Positions 28,354 through 38,295 are shown, numbered from the stretch's first letter. The stretch is DNA of 64,000 nucleotides from Flagellimonas lutaonensis (GCF_000963865.1 NZ_CP011071.1:2050501-2114500), one strand, 5' to 3'. The notes: generated from the letters alone by a model not told the origin. Numbers and translations are program-made.

Positions 28354-29616
28354 ATGAGATTATTATTTGACAGAAATACTTGGCAAGAAATTTTCGGGTC
28401 TATCCGAAAAAACAAGATACGTACAATTATCACCGTGGTCGGGGTCCTGTGGGGTATCTTCGTGTATATTGCCATGTCTGGGGCAGCCAAAGGTATGGAC
28501 AATGGTTTTGAAAAGTCATTTGAGACCGTAGCTATGAACAGTCTTTTTGCTTGGGCCCAAAGTACAAGCAAGCCATATTCCGGGTTTAAGACAGGTAGAC
28601 GACTACAGTTGAAATTGGGTGATGCCACGGTGCTTGAAAATAGGATTCCTGAGATTCAATATATCGCCCCGAGAAACGTAAAGGGAACTTTTGGTTCATC
28701 CCCTGCTTCTATTGCAAGGGGGCAAAAATCAGGTAATTACCCTGTGTATGGTGATTTCCCTGTCTTCACCAAGATAGCAACCAAAAAGATCTACAACGGG
28801 GGTCGCTTTATCAACGATGATGATATTGAGCAAGCTCGCAAAGTATGTGTCATAGGCGAAAGAACCCAACAAGAACTTTTTGAAGAAGATGAAGACCCTG
28901 TAGGGGGTTATATACGTATTGATGGCATCTACTTTCAAGTCGTGGGTGTACATAAGTTTGTACCCACAGCACCATTTGACTCCGATAGCGATATTTTTAT
29001 TCCTTTTACAACTTATAGAAGATTATACAATTCTGGAGATGAGGTTGGTTGGTTTTCGATTGCAGCATATGATGATGCAGATGTCATAAAAGTAGAGGAA
29101 GACGTCAAATCTGTCTTAAAAAGCATCCATCGTGTGGACCCCACAGATGAGAGGGCGTTTGGCACATTCAATCTTGGCGAGGTGTTCAACAGAATCATGG
29201 GTTTTTCAAAAGGATTGACCTTTATATCACTAATTGTGGGTATTGCCACCATATTGGCCGGAATAATCGGTATTGGAGCAATTTTATTGATTTCAGTAAA
29301 AGAACGTACCAAAGAGCTGGGCGTTCGAAGAGCTTTAGGTGCTACACCGGGAGAGGTTCGTACATTAATAGTTTTAGAATGTCTGTTTCTCACCTTGATT
29401 TCTGGAATTATTGGCATAATTCTAGGCGCTGTGGTTTTAAAGATTGTCGATAGTGCAACACAAGGCATCGAATTTCCCTATACCAATCCCACAGTTCCGA
29501 TACCATACGTCTTGGGCGCATTTTTGTTGATGATGGTACTAGGGGTGGTGATAGGATTGATTCCGGCACAACGGGCCGTCAGCATAAAACCAATTGATGC
29601 CCTTAGAGAAGAATAA
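28354..29616 (+). CDS. MacB-like ABC transporter permease 4
   Basis: The 420-residue permease pairs with permease 3. It has one N-terminal helix, a long periplasmic domain, and three C-terminal helices starting near GIIGIGAILLISVKERTKELGVRRALGATPGEV. It ends AVSIKPIDALREE. It resembles permease 2 in length and in the N-terminal AAKGMDNGFEKSF stretch (AGKGLENGINQDF in permease 2). This suggests the two permease pairs arose by duplication of a permease-permease-adaptor set. Confidence 0.87.
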   Translation: MRLLFDRNTWQEIFGSIRKNKIRTIITVVGVLWGIFVYIAMSGAAKGMDNGFEKSFETVAMNSLFAWAQSTSKPYSGFKTGRRLQLKLGDATVLENRIPEIQYIAPRNVKGTFGSSPASIARGQKSGNYPVYGDFPVFTKIATKKIYNGGRFINDDDIEQARKVCVIGERTQQELFEEDEDPVGGYIRIDGIYFQVVGVHKFVPTAPFDSDSDIFIPFTTYRRLYNSGDEVGWFSIAAYDDADVIKVEEDVKSVLKSIHRVDPTDERAFGTFNLGEVFNRIMGFSKGLTFISLIVGIATILAGIIGIGAILLISVKERTKELGVRRALGATPGEVRTLIVLECLFLTLISGIIGIILGAVVLKIVDSATQGIEFPYTNPTVPIPYVLGAFLLMMVLGVVIGLIPAQRAVSIKPIDALREE

Positions 29617-29650
29617 ATACAACCATTGAATTAAACTAAATAATCAGAAA

Positions 29651-30784
29651 ATGAAGAAAATTTTAAAATGGGTAGGACTAGCGGTTTTGGTAATAGGGGC
29701 GCTTTGGGCAGCTTCCTTTTTTATCAAATCTAACAGTAAGTCACCGATTGAATATGAAACCCATAAGCCATTTATTTCAAGTATTGAAAAGAAAACCGTG
29801 GCAACAGGCAAAGTAATTCCTGAAGATGAGATTGAGATCAAACCTCAGATTTCTGGTATTATCGAAAAGATATACAAAGTAGAGGGTGATAAGGTCAAAG
29901 CTGGAGATTTGATAGCCGTAATCAAGGTGGTGCCCAACGAACAGGCTCTTTACCAAGCTAGGGGCAGGGTCAACAACGCCAAGGTTGCATTGAACAATGC
30001 TGAAATCGAATACAATAGAAATAAAAAACTTTTTGACAAGGGGGTCGTTTCTGCGCAAGATTTTCAAAACCTTCAACTGCAGTATGAGCAAGCCAAGTTG
30101 GAGCTCGAAAATGCCCAGAACGATTATCAGATTATCCTTAAAGGTTCGGCAGGAGGCTCTTCCAGTGCCAATACCAACATTCGCGCTACCGTAGATGGTA
30201 CCATTTTGGAGATTCCTGTTGAAGAGGGTGACCAAGTAATTCAGAGTAACAATTTTAATGATGGCACCACTATCGCGACCATTGCTGATTTGGGCAAGAT
30301 GATTTTTGAAGGGAAAGTTGATGAAGGCGAAGTAGGGAAGCTAAAAGTGGGCATGCCGTTGAAAATTAGTTTGGGAGCCATTGAAGACAAAGAGTTTGAT
30401 GCAAAGTTGAAGTTCATTGCCCCCAAAGGGGTAGAAGAAGCCGGAGCAGTTCAATTTAAGATTGAGGGAGATGTTGAGGTGGATGATGATTTTATGGTTA
30501 GGGCCGGTTACAGTGCAAACGCATCATTGACTTTGGAAAAAAAGGATAGCATTTTGGTTATCCCCGAAGCGCTGTTGCAATTTGATAAAGAGACTGATAA
30601 GCCCTATGTAGAAGTTGCGGTAGGTGAGCAAGAGTTTGAAAGACGTGACATTGAAATTGGAATATCTGATGGAATCAATGTTGAGATTGTATCAGGCTTG
30701 ACAGAAGAAGACGAGGTAAAGCAATGGAACAAAACCGAACCGATTAAAAAGGGCCTAGAGGAAGAAGGTGAAGAATCAGAATAA
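29651..30784 (+). CDS. MacA-like periplasmic adaptor 2
   Basis: This 377-residue adaptor parallels adaptor 1 along its length, with an N-terminal anchor helix (about 6-25), the sandwich-domain halves IEIKPQISGIIEKIYKVEGD and ATVDGTILEIPVEEGDQV, and an intervening helical hairpin. The C-terminal tail is acidic (GLEEEGEESE). Adaptors 1 and 2 are clear paralogues: both contain SNNFNxGTTIAxIADxxKMIFEGKVDE. It probably serves the second permease pair and shares the TolC protein immediately downstream. Confidence 0.9.
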   Translation: MKKILKWVGLAVLVIGALWAASFFIKSNSKSPIEYETHKPFISSIEKKTVATGKVIPEDEIEIKPQISGIIEKIYKVEGDKVKAGDLIAVIKVVPNEQALYQARGRVNNAKVALNNAEIEYNRNKKLFDKGVVSAQDFQNLQLQYEQAKLELENAQNDYQIILKGSAGGSSSANTNIRATVDGTILEIPVEEGDQVIQSNNFNDGTTIATIADLGKMIFEGKVDEGEVGKLKVGMPLKISLGAIEDKEFDAKLKFIAPKGVEEAGAVQFKIEGDVEVDDDFMVRAGYSANASLTLEKKDSILVIPEALLQFDKETDKPYVEVAVGEQEFERRDIEIGISDGINVEIVSGLTEEDEVKQWNKTEPIKKGLEEEGEESE

Positions 30785-30833
30785 CAAAATGCCCAGTATA
30801 ATCAACAATTTCCAACAAAAAATCAAGAAACGA

Positions 30834-32192
30834 ATGAGAAATCTAATAACGCTGTTGCTGGTGGTTTTTGCCATGTCTTTCTCCGAGGCGCAAATGAAGA
30901 AATGGACCTTGGAAGAATGTGTGGCCTACGCAGTTGACAACAACTTGACCATAGAACAGTTCGAACTCGACCTTGAAAACGCCAAAATCGATAAATCGGA
31001 TGCCATTGGGGATTTATTGCCCAACCTAAATGCCAATGCAACTGCTTCAAAGAACGTGGGATTTACCATTGTAAGTACCTCTAACATACCGGTTACAGGC
31101 AACCAAACCACCTTTAACATGAATGGTGGTTTTAGCTCGAACATCACACTTTTCAATGGTTTGAGAAATGTTAGGCAATTGCACCGCGCAAAGTTAAATG
31201 CCATTGCCAACCAATATCGCTTGGATGATTTAAAGGATGACATTCGCCTTAATGTGGCCAATGCCTATTTGCAAGTACTCTCGAACAAAGAGCAGCTGAG
31301 AACCTTTAGGGCACAATATGCAGTTACAGAGCAAGACCTAAAGCGCACCAAAGAGTTGGTTGAATCTGGTGTGGTGCCCCGTGGCGATCTGCTGGAGATT
31401 GAGGCAACTGCTGCCAACCAAGAACAGCAGATCGTAAACGGCGAGAGCTTGGTGTTGATATCGAGGGTCAATCTGGCGCAACTGCTGCAGATTACCGACT
31501 ACGAGAATTTTGACATTGCCGATGAAGAGTTTGAGGTGCCGCCATCAGATATATTAAAGAACCCTGCGAAAGTTATTTTTGATAAGGCATTATCTTTTAG
31601 AAATGACATCAAGTTTTCAGAATCGAATGTTGAATTGGCCGAGAAAGACCTACAGATTGCCAAAGGCGCCTACCTGCCAACATTGACCGGGTTCTTTCAA
31701 TATGGCACTAGATATTCTGATGCTACGGGCTCTGTACCAGATGGTTCCGGTGGTACCTTTACACCAGGTTTCATAGATCAATTGTGGATCTTTGATGGTA
31801 TCTCGTACGGAGCGCAGCTCAACATACCTATTTTCAATGGTTGGAACACCCGTAACAGTGTAAAGAGGTCAAAAATTAACCTTGAACGGGCAAAGCTTCA
31901 GCTAGAACAGGATAAACTTGATCTAGAATCAAACATACAACAGGCCTATGTCGATGTGGCCACTTTTGAAAAAGCTTATGAAGCGGCTCTAAAAACACTG
32001 GAAGCAAGAAGGGTTGCATACGAATACGCCAAAGAGCGTTTTGATGTGGGTCTTATGAACTCCTTTGACTTCAGTCAGGCACAAGCACGTCTCGACAATG
32101 CCGAGGCCGATGCCATTCGAACAAAATATGATTACATCTTTAGACTGAAAATACTGGAGTTCTACTTCGGACTTCCCCTATCATTGGATTAA
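30834..32192 (+). CDS. TolC-family outer membrane efflux protein
   Basis: The product forms the outer-membrane channel of the export system. It has a signal peptide (MRNLITLLLVVFAMSFSEAQ when started at ATG 30834), then two OEP repeats of coiled-coil helices and beta strands, with WTLEECVAYAVDNNL at the mature start and a second repeat near PIFNGWNTRNSVKRSKINLE. With this start it is 452 residues. ATG 30789 or GTG 30768 would add a basic N-terminal stretch before the same signal peptide. It completes the permease-adaptor-ATPase set and is followed by a strong terminator. Confidence 0.9.
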   Translation: MRNLITLLLVVFAMSFSEAQMKKWTLEECVAYAVDNNLTIEQFELDLENAKIDKSDAIGDLLPNLNANATASKNVGFTIVSTSNIPVTGNQTTFNMNGGFSSNITLFNGLRNVRQLHRAKLNAIANQYRLDDLKDDIRLNVANAYLQVLSNKEQLRTFRAQYAVTEQDLKRTKELVESGVVPRGDLLEIEATAANQEQQIVNGESLVLISRVNLAQLLQITDYENFDIADEEFEVPPSDILKNPAKVIFDKALSFRNDIKFSESNVELAEKDLQIAKGAYLPTLTGFFQYGTRYSDATGSVPDGSGGTFTPGFIDQLWIFDGISYGAQLNIPIFNGWNTRNSVKRSKINLERAKLQLEQDKLDLESNIQQAYVDVATFEKAYEAALKTLEARRVAYEYAKERFDVGLMNSFDFSQAQARLDNAEADAIRTKYDYIFRLKILEFYFGLPLSLD

Positions 32193-32216
32193 GATGAAAG
32201 TATAATGTTTTCTTGG

Positions 32217-32249
32217 CCCCACAGGTTTTAAAACCTGCGGGGTCTTTTT
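32217..32249 (+). terminator. Terminator after the export locus
   Basis: CCCCACAGGTTTT (32217-32229) is followed at once by AAAACCTGCGGGG (32230-32242), complementary except for one A/C mismatch, then TCTTTTT. It closes the locus 24 nt after the TolC-type stop codon. Confidence 0.85.
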
Positions 32250-32260
32250 ATCTTCGCCCC

Positions 32261-32938
32261 ATGGCAAACATCTTGAATTTAGAAACGGCCACCACCAATT
32301 GCTCGGTATGTGTCGCAGTTGATGGTAAGGTGGCATCATTGGTCGAGGAAAATTCGGTGAACTACTCGCATTCAGAGCAGTTGCACGTCTTTGTCGAAGA
32401 GGCGCTGAGGCAGGCATCGCTTGCCCTTTCTGATCTAGATGCCGTTGCTGTGAGCAAGGGTCCTGGCTCTTACACGGGTTTGCGCATTGGTGTGTCATCG
32501 GCAAAGGGGCTTTGTTATGCACTTGACCTGCCCTTGATATCAATACCCACCCTTGAAAGTCTCGCGGCCCAATTGAAGATGGAGCCCGGTGAGGTGGTTA
32601 TACCGATGCTGGATGCCAAAAGGATGGAGGTCTATTCCGCAGTATATGACCACGAACATAAAGAAATACGTGGTACCAGGGCCGAAGTCATCAATGAAGA
32701 ATCATTTCAAGAATTTAAGAAGTATCAAAAGATCCATTTGACGGGCAGTGGGGCAAAAAAATGCCAAGAATTGCTTGCTGTGCACAAAAACTTCAAGTTC
32801 CATACCGAGGCTTTTCCTTCTGCAAGGGAAATGGCCTTTCTATCCCATGAGAAATTCAAAGCAGGCCAGTTTGAGGATGTGGCCTACTTTGAACCGTTCT
32901 ATCTCAAGGATTTTATCCTTCAAAAAAAGAAGGGCTAG
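32261..32938 (+). CDS. tsaB: tRNA threonylcarbamoyladenosine biosynthesis protein TsaB
   Basis: TsaB works with TsaD and TsaE to place threonylcarbamoyl on A37 of tRNAs that read ANN codons. With ATG 32261 the protein is 225 residues, starting MANILNLETATTNCSVCV (the ASKHA phosphate-1 motif). It has the highly conserved GPGSYTGLRIGVSSAKGL near residues 67-84. The longer frame from 32213 would start inside the terminator hairpin and is rejected. Its 3' end overlaps the convergent MscS gene by 4 bp. Confidence 0.92.
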   Translation: MANILNLETATTNCSVCVAVDGKVASLVEENSVNYSHSEQLHVFVEEALRQASLALSDLDAVAVSKGPGSYTGLRIGVSSAKGLCYALDLPLISIPTLESLAAQLKMEPGEVVIPMLDAKRMEVYSAVYDHEHKEIRGTRAEVINEESFQEFKKYQKIHLTGSGAKKCQELLAVHKNFKFHTEAFPSAREMAFLSHEKFKAGQFEDVAYFEPFYLKDFILQKKKG

Positions 32939-33771
32939 TCATCCATTTGGTATACCACCCGCTGCGGGAATGGTATTTCGATTCCCGCGTCATCAAATCG
33001 AAGCTTGGTCTGTTCAACCACATAGAAATGAGCAGACCAGAAATCTTCGTTGGTGGCCCAAAAACGAAGGCTTAGATTGACCGAACTATCGGCCAGCTCA
33101 CCTACATAAACCTCAGGAGCGGGATCCTTTAATATTTTGTCGTTCTCGGCACAGATCTGCAATAGAATATCTTTAGCCTTTTTGATGTTGGAACCATAGC
33201 CGATGCCAACCTCGAATTTATCCCTTCTTAGGTTCTCTGCACTGTAGTTCACGATATTGCCGTTAGAGAGCTGCCCATTGGGTACAATGGCCAACTGGTT
33301 GCCAAAAGTATTCAGTTTGGTGTTGAAGATTGAGATTTCCTTTACCGTACCGTCTACTCCTTGGGCCGATATAAAATCACCCACTTTAAAAGGTTTGAAA
33401 AACAAAATCAGGATGCCTCCTGCAAAGTTTGCCAAAGATCCCTGCAACGCCAAGCCTATCGCAAGGCCAGCGGCACCGATCATGGCAACCAACGATGAGG
33501 TCTTGACCCCTAATTGGGTGACCACCAACACGAAAAGAATAACCTTCAGCGAAATACTGATAAAGCTCTGCAGAAAGGTCTCAAGCGTTTCATCATAGTC
33601 TTTCTTATCGAAGAACCTTCGAACCAGTTTATTGATCATTCTGATCAGCCATAGGCCTACTATAAAAATGATAATGGCCAGAACAAGGTCGGGCACAATG
33701 TTCCAGAACCAATCGATGGCATTGTCGATATGCTGTTCGTAGTTTTTCAGTCGATCCATACTTTCTTGCAT
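32935..33771 (-). CDS. MscS-family small-conductance mechanosensitive channel
   Basis: The 278-residue protein has three N-terminal membrane helices. The third, pore-lining helix is the Gly/Ala-rich LVAMIGAAGLAIGLALQGSLANFAGGILILFF region (about 93-124), followed by the beta domain with FKVGDFISAQGVDGTVKEISIF. This is the compact MscS layout, releasing solutes under hypo-osmotic shock. On the minus strand TAAATTTG (33787-33780) matches a -7 box but lies so close to the ATG that the leader would be very short. Confidence 0.92.
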   Translation of the reverse strand: MQESMDRLKNYEQHIDNAIDWFWNIVPDLVLAIIIFIVGLWLIRMINKLVRRFFDKKDYDETLETFLQSFISISLKVILFVLVVTQLGVKTSSLVAMIGAAGLAIGLALQGSLANFAGGILILFFKPFKVGDFISAQGVDGTVKEISIFNTKLNTFGNQLAIVPNGQLSNGNIVNYSAENLRRDKFEVGIGYGSNIKKAKDILLQICAENDKILKDPAPEVYVGELADSSVNLSLRFWATNEDFWSAHFYVVEQTKLRFDDAGIEIPFPQRVVYQMDD

Positions 33772-33822
33772 TTTTGGGACAAATTTAAGGGCTGCTAGAA
33801 ATTTGGTTAATGCATATCCTGT

Positions 33823-35943
33823 TTAGTTTTGCTCAAAAGATTCAATCTGCTCCAATACCCCGGAAGAAGTGCTGACGGGTAGCTTACAAGTACCTTCGAT
33901 ACAGACATAGGCGAGCGTCTCACCCTCACTGTACCTGTTTTTCAGCAGTTCTATGGGGCCATCTTTTTCTGAGCCCACCAGCACACTGTTGGGTATGTAG
34001 TACTGTGCAACCTCTTTGCCCAGACGCTTGTAATTATCGCCAACGATGGCAATTTCATAAAAATTGTTGTTACGGTAGAGCACCAAGTGCAACCAATTGG
34101 CAAAGGTCTGTGCGTTTTCAACAAAATTGTCTTGAACATTGTTGACCATCTTTGCCATAATAACCCCGTAGGGCTCTTCGGGGTACAGTTTGTGAAGTTT
34201 CAAAAGGTTTTTGGCCATGATTGAATTCGATGAAGAAATGACGTTGTCATAGGTCTCGACCGACCTTCTGATCAACGAATCATCATCGTCAGAAGTGTAG
34301 AAGAACAATTGGTTTTCGCTGTCTTGAAAGTGTTCTATGGCATAATCTGTAAGTTTTTTGGCATGTTGGAGCCACTCATCTTCAAACGTAACCTCGTAAA
34401 GGGAAATATAGGCCTCGATAACGGTGGCATAATCATCTAAAAACCCATTGATGGTGCTTTTGCCCTCTTTGTGGTTTCGAAACAGCCCTCCATCTTCTTT
34501 GAACATATTGTCTTTGATAAACCGGGCATTCTTTAGGGCCATATCCAAATATTCGGGGTGACCGATATAACGATAGGCATCTACCAATCCCTGAAGCATA
34601 AGTCCGTTCCAAGCGGTCAGTATCTTATCATCGAGACGGGGCTTTTCCCTTTTTTCACGGGCTTTCTTCAGAACTGATAGGGCATGGTCAATGCGCTCCT
34701 CCAATGCTTCCAAGGATATTTCATTTTTTTTGGCGATTTCTTCTGAAGACTTGTCACGTATCAAAACATAGTTCCCATCTTCCCAGAGGCCATATGAATT
34801 GATGTTGAAATAGTCTTTGAAAATGTCAAAATCCCCTTCGAGTAATGTTTTTAGCTCATCCTCCGTCCAAACATAATAGGCACCTTCCTCCAATTCGCCT
34901 GTCTCATCAAGGCTATCGGCATCCAATGATGAATAGAACCCACCGCTTTCATCGGTCAGTTCTTCTTTGACAAAATCAATGGTCTGCTCGACCACCTCTT
35001 TATAGTATTCGTTCTTGGTAGCTGCATGGGCTTTGGCATATAGACTGGCCAATTGCCCGTTATCGTAGAGCATTTTTTCAAAATGGGGCACATGCCATTT
35101 GGTATCGACCGAGTAGCGCGAAAAGCCACCGCCGACATGGTCAAAAATACCGCCGTATGCCATGCGCGTAAGGGTGGTGTTCACATACTCCAAAATGGCA
35201 TCGTCATTTTTGGCCGTACCATAGTGCAGCAGAAAATCGAGATTATTGGGCATCATAAACTTGGGCGCCCTTTTGTAACCGCCCAGGTACGTATCGAAAT
35301 ATTTTGACCAGTTTTCGACGGTGCTTTCGAGCTGTTGGTTTGTAAAGGGGGTGCCCTCTTCTTTGTTCTCTACCAGGTTTACAGCCTTTATTCCCTTGGC
35401 CAGATTGCTGGCGTAGCTTCGGATTTTTTCAGGTTGGTTGTTGTAGAGGTCTATGAGTTGGTTCAATGATTTGACCCAGTTTTCTTTGGGAAGATAAGTG
35501 GCGCCCCAAAAAGGACGGCCGTCGGGAAGGGCCACGATATTGAGGGGCCAGCCCCCATTGCCAGACATCATCTGTATGGCATCCATGTAAATTTGGTCTA
35601 CGTCGGGGCGCTCTTCGCGGTCAATTTTTATGTTTATAAAGTTTTCGTTCATCAACTTGGCCACCTCTTCATCTTCAAAACACTCCCTTTCCATAACATG
35701 GCACCAGTGGCATGCTGCGTAGCCAATGCTGATAAGCAGCGGTTTGTTCTCTTTTTGCGCCCTTTCGAGCACTTCGGGCTTCCAAGGCTGCCAATCGACC
35801 GGGTTGTGCGCATGCTGTAGCAGGTATGGGCTTGTCTCGTTGATCAGGGCATTGGTGTATTTGTGCTTCATCTCTTCCTTCTTTTGGGCACATGCACTCA
35901 GCAAAAACACAAAAAGGGTGCATACTGAAAAAATTCTAGCCAT
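33823..35943 (-). CDS. DUF255/YyaL-type thioredoxin-domain lipoprotein
   Basis: This 706-residue protein has a lipoprotein signal (LLSAC, Cys18) and a DUF255 thioredoxin-like domain starting [24 protein letters not shown]. The CxxC site lies in [14 protein letters not shown] (about residues 75-88). The remaining 450 residues form an alpha/alpha toroid like N-acylglucosamine epimerases or cellobiose epimerases (for example [17 protein letters not shown]). The same fusion occurs in human SPATA20 and Bacillus YyaL. Its reaction is unproven. The lipobox points to the periplasm or outer membrane here. It is probably its own transcription unit, since a terminator lies just upstream. Confidence 0.88.
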   Translation of the reverse strand: MARIFSVCTLFVFLLSACAQKKEEMKHKYTNALINETSPYLLQHAHNPVDWQPWKPEVLERAQKENKPLLISIGYAACHWCHVMERECFEDEEVAKLMNENFINIKIDREERPDVDQIYMDAIQMMSGNGGWPLNIVALPDGRPFWGATYLPKENWVKSLNQLIDLYNNQPEKIRSYASNLAKGIKAVNLVENKEEGTPFTNQQLESTVENWSKYFDTYLGGYKRAPKFMMPNNLDFLLHYGTAKNDDAILEYVNTTLTRMAYGGIFDHVGGGFSRYSVDTKWHVPHFEKMLYDNGQLASLYAKAHAATKNEYYKEVVEQTIDFVKEELTDESGGFYSSLDADSLDETGELEEGAYYVWTEDELKTLLEGDFDIFKDYFNINSYGLWEDGNYVLIRDKSSEEIAKKNEISLEALEERIDHALSVLKKAREKREKPRLDDKILTAWNGLMLQGLVDAYRYIGHPEYLDMALKNARFIKDNMFKEDGGLFRNHKEGKSTINGFLDDYATVIEAYISLYEVTFEDEWLQHAKKLTDYAIEHFQDSENQLFFYTSDDDDSLIRRSVETYDNVISSSNSIMAKNLLKLHKLYPEEPYGVIMAKMVNNVQDNFVENAQTFANWLHLVLYRNNNFYEIAIVGDNYKRLGKEVAQYYIPNSVLVGSEKDGPIELLKNRYSEGETLAYVCIEGTCKLPVSTSSGVLEQIESFEQN

Positions 35944-35962
35944 AATATCTTTAAAATAATGT

Positions 35963-35988
35963 CAAAAAAAAACGCCCCAAAGGGCGCT
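35963..35988 (-). terminator. Terminator for the dodecin gene (minus strand)
   Basis: Read on the minus strand, AGCGCCC and GGGCGTT pair (one wobble) around a TTTG loop and are followed by a run of nine T. It lies about 20 nt after the dodecin stop codon. Confidence 0.8.
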
Positions 35989-36008
35989 CAAAGTTAATGC
36001 AAAACCCT

Positions 36009-36209
36009 TTATTTGACTTCAAAGGTTATCTTAACGTTTACGCGATAATTATCAATTTTGCCGTCTTTTACGGTGGCACTTTGCTCGTTGATATATACCG
36101 AACGTATGTTTTTAACCGATTTTGCGGCCTGGGCCACTGCTTTTTTTGCGGCATCTTCCCAACTTTCGTCAGAATTTGCCAAAACTTCAATTACTTTTAG
36201 AACTGCCAT
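36009..36209 (-). CDS. Dodecin family protein
   Basis: Dodecins are small 12-subunit shells that bind flavins or CoA. The 66-residue product (from ATG 36209) begins MAVLKVIEVLANSDESWEDAAKKAVAQAAK and ends with the antiparallel strands NIRSVYINEQSATV and YRVNVKITFEV, the normal dodecin fold of one helix on a three-stranded sheet. The flavin-stacking Trp is at position 19 (ESWEDA). The upstream TTG at 36215 adds only two residues and is less likely. Confidence 0.9.
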   Translation of the reverse strand: MAVLKVIEVLANSDESWEDAAKKAVAQAAKSVKNIRSVYINEQSATVKDGKIDNYRVNVKITFEVK

Positions 36210-36278
36210 AGTCAATGATTTTTAAATTTCTTCAAGTTAAAAAATAAAACACACAATTCCCTTAAAGAAAGCAGAAAA

Positions 36279-37169
36279 TCAGCCATTCAGGGCAACCACC
36301 TCTTTTACCTTGTCTCCCAACATGTTTTTCAGCATGTTCTCGATACCATTTTTCAAGGTGAACGTTGATGAGGGGCATCCGCTACAGGCCCCTTGGAGCA
36401 TTACATTGACAGTGCCGCTCTGTTCTTCATATGATTGAAAGAGAATGTTGCCGCCATCACTTGCCACGGCTGGTTTTACGTACTCTTCCAAGATGTCCAC
36501 TATCTGTTTTGAAGTGTCGTCCAGTGCTATGGTTTCCACAGATTGCGACTGCGATTCGTTGCTCTTGGCGTTGGCAGAGACCACTTCTTTGCCATCGGCC
36601 AGATAATCTCGAATAAATTCGCGTAGTTGCGGGGCCGCCTCGTCCCATTCAATAATGTCAAATTTGGTGACCGAGACATAGTTCTCGTCAAAAAAGACCT
36701 CTTTTACAAAAGGGAAATGAAAGAGTTGCTTGGCGAGCTCAGATTCTTTGGCCTCATCAATGTTCTTGAACTCGAAGGTAGCCGGAACTATCTTTTTGTT
36801 GGCCACAAACTTCATGACACCCGGGTTTGGGGTCACCTCGCCGTACACGGTGATGGCTTGTTTTTTTGAGGTTTCGGGTTCGTTGACTATGGGTTCACCG
36901 GCATTCAAATATTCTACGAGTTGTTGCGCCACTTCATCTTTGACATCTTTCCAATCCACAATATCAAAACGTTCCAAGGCAATGAAATTACCCGAGATAT
37001 AGACCGTTTTGATAAACGGAAGATAGAACAGTTGCTGTGCCAGGGGCGAATCTTTTGCCTCGTCTATATTTTTAAACTCATAGCTGCCCTTTACCAAGAA
37101 ATCATTGGCCTCAAACTTCAAAATAGCTGGATTGTTGGTGGCAACCACGGTGATGTGAAATTCTTTCAT
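36279..37169 (-). CDS. NifU/Nfu-type Fe-S scaffold with duplicated N-domain
   Basis: From ATG 37169 the protein is 296 residues. Two tandem Nfu_N (scaffold) domains are visible: residues about 1-86 and 105-195, sharing GxxEFKNIDEAKxSxLAxQLFxxPFxKxVxxxxNxxxxxxFDIxxW. The C-terminal NifU domain (about 220-296) carries the cluster-binding CSGC (Cys262, Cys265). Nfu proteins deliver [4Fe-4S] clusters to enzymes. Relatives usually have a single Nfu_N domain; the two-domain form is seen in Bacteroidota. The frame is open to 37295, but the extension is not family-like. It is divergent from the PorP/SprF gene. Confidence 0.92.
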   Translation of the reverse strand: MKEFHITVVATNNPAILKFEANDFLVKGSYEFKNIDEAKDSPLAQQLFYLPFIKTVYISGNFIALERFDIVDWKDVKDEVAQQLVEYLNAGEPIVNEPETSKKQAITVYGEVTPNPGVMKFVANKKIVPATFEFKNIDEAKESELAKQLFHFPFVKEVFFDENYVSVTKFDIIEWDEAAPQLREFIRDYLADGKEVVSANAKSNESQSQSVETIALDDTSKQIVDILEEYVKPAVASDGGNILFQSYEEQSGTVNVMLQGACSGCPSSTFTLKNGIENMLKNMLGDKVKEVVALNG

Positions 37170-37293
37170 CGTAAATATTTTGTCAAAAATACAAAGGAAA
37201 TATGAGGCTGAAAATTTATAATAATGTATTACATTGAGCGTTATAGTTACTGTTCGAACACGCCACTTGATGAAACTGACCCCAAACTTCTTC

Positions 37294-38289
37294 ATGAAAC
37301 GCCTTTTTTTGGTATTGATATTGTCATTTGCATTTGGTGCAACATCCCGGGCCCAAGAGGGGATTCCCGTGTATTTTGATTATCTGGCCGATAATTATTA
37401 TCTGGTGTACCCATCCATGGCCGGTATTGGCCAAGGCGGTAAAATACGATTGACAGCACGGAAGCAATGGTTCAATGTTGATGAGGCCCCTAGCCTACAG
37501 ACGTTCAACGCCCACTTTAGGGTAGGCGACAGAAGCGGGGTAGGTGGTATCTTGTTCAATGATTCAAACGGGTACCACTCACAAGTGGGCTTTAAAATGA
37601 CCTATGCCCACCATTTGCGCTTGGCTAGCGATTTTAGGGTGTTGAACCAATTGTCGTTCGGTCTCAGTGCCGGTATTATTTTGAGCAGCCTTGACGAAAC
37701 CGAATTTAGGTCGGTCATCCCCGATCCAGTGGTCACCGGGGTAAAAAATACCACCAGCTATTACAATATAGATTTGGGTGTTTCGTACAGCCTTTTTGAG
37801 TTTTATGCGCATGCAGCGGTGCTGAATCTGTTGGGCACTGGTCGTGACCTTTACACTGCCGCCGAATTCGATAACCTACGCCGTTATCTATTTTCTGTCG
37901 GATATGTCTTTGGAAGAAGTGAATGGCGGGTAGAACCATCGGTATTGCTACAGTTGACTGAGTTTACCGAAGAAAAAACGGTTGACTTAAATGCCAAATT
38001 ATATAAAGATGTCAGCTTCGGTACCGTTTGGGGCGGACTCTCATACCGAAGAAGTTTTGATGGGGCCCAATTTCAACAAGACGGAAGCTTCGGCGAACAA
38101 CGATTGCAGCTTTTCACCCCGATTGTGGGCGTAAACTGGGGCAATTGGATGTTCTCGTACAATTATTCGTACCAAATGGGCGACATTCGCTTTGACAATG
38201 GTGGTTTTCACCAAATTACCTTGGGTTACGACATTGGCCAAGAAAAGGGCAACCGTTATGATTGCTACTGTCCTGCGGCAAATTACTAG
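37294..38289 (+). CDS. PorP/SprF family outer-membrane protein (stand-alone)
   Basis: The protein has a signal peptide (MKRLFLVLILSFAFGATSRAQ from ATG 37294; ATG 37270 is also possible) and then a PorP/SprF-like beta-barrel. Its pattern includes YLVYPSMAGIGQGGKIRLTARKQW near the mature N-terminus, matching the NPAxAG..RxQW signature of the family, and it ends ITLGYDIG before a short tail. PorP/SprF proteins assist type IX export or anchor its adhesins. Unlike the copy at 49508, no adhesin or OmpA partner is adjacent. Confidence 0.82.
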   Translation: MKRLFLVLILSFAFGATSRAQEGIPVYFDYLADNYYLVYPSMAGIGQGGKIRLTARKQWFNVDEAPSLQTFNAHFRVGDRSGVGGILFNDSNGYHSQVGFKMTYAHHLRLASDFRVLNQLSFGLSAGIILSSLDETEFRSVIPDPVVTGVKNTTSYYNIDLGVSYSLFEFYAHAAVLNLLGTGRDLYTAAEFDNLRRYLFSVGYVFGRSEWRVEPSVLLQLTEFTEEKTVDLNAKLYKDVSFGTVWGGLSYRRSFDGAQFQQDGSFGEQRLQLFTPIVGVNWGNWMFSYNYSYQMGDIRFDNGGFHQITLGYDIGQEKGNRYDCYCPAANY

Positions 38290-38295
38290 CACTTT

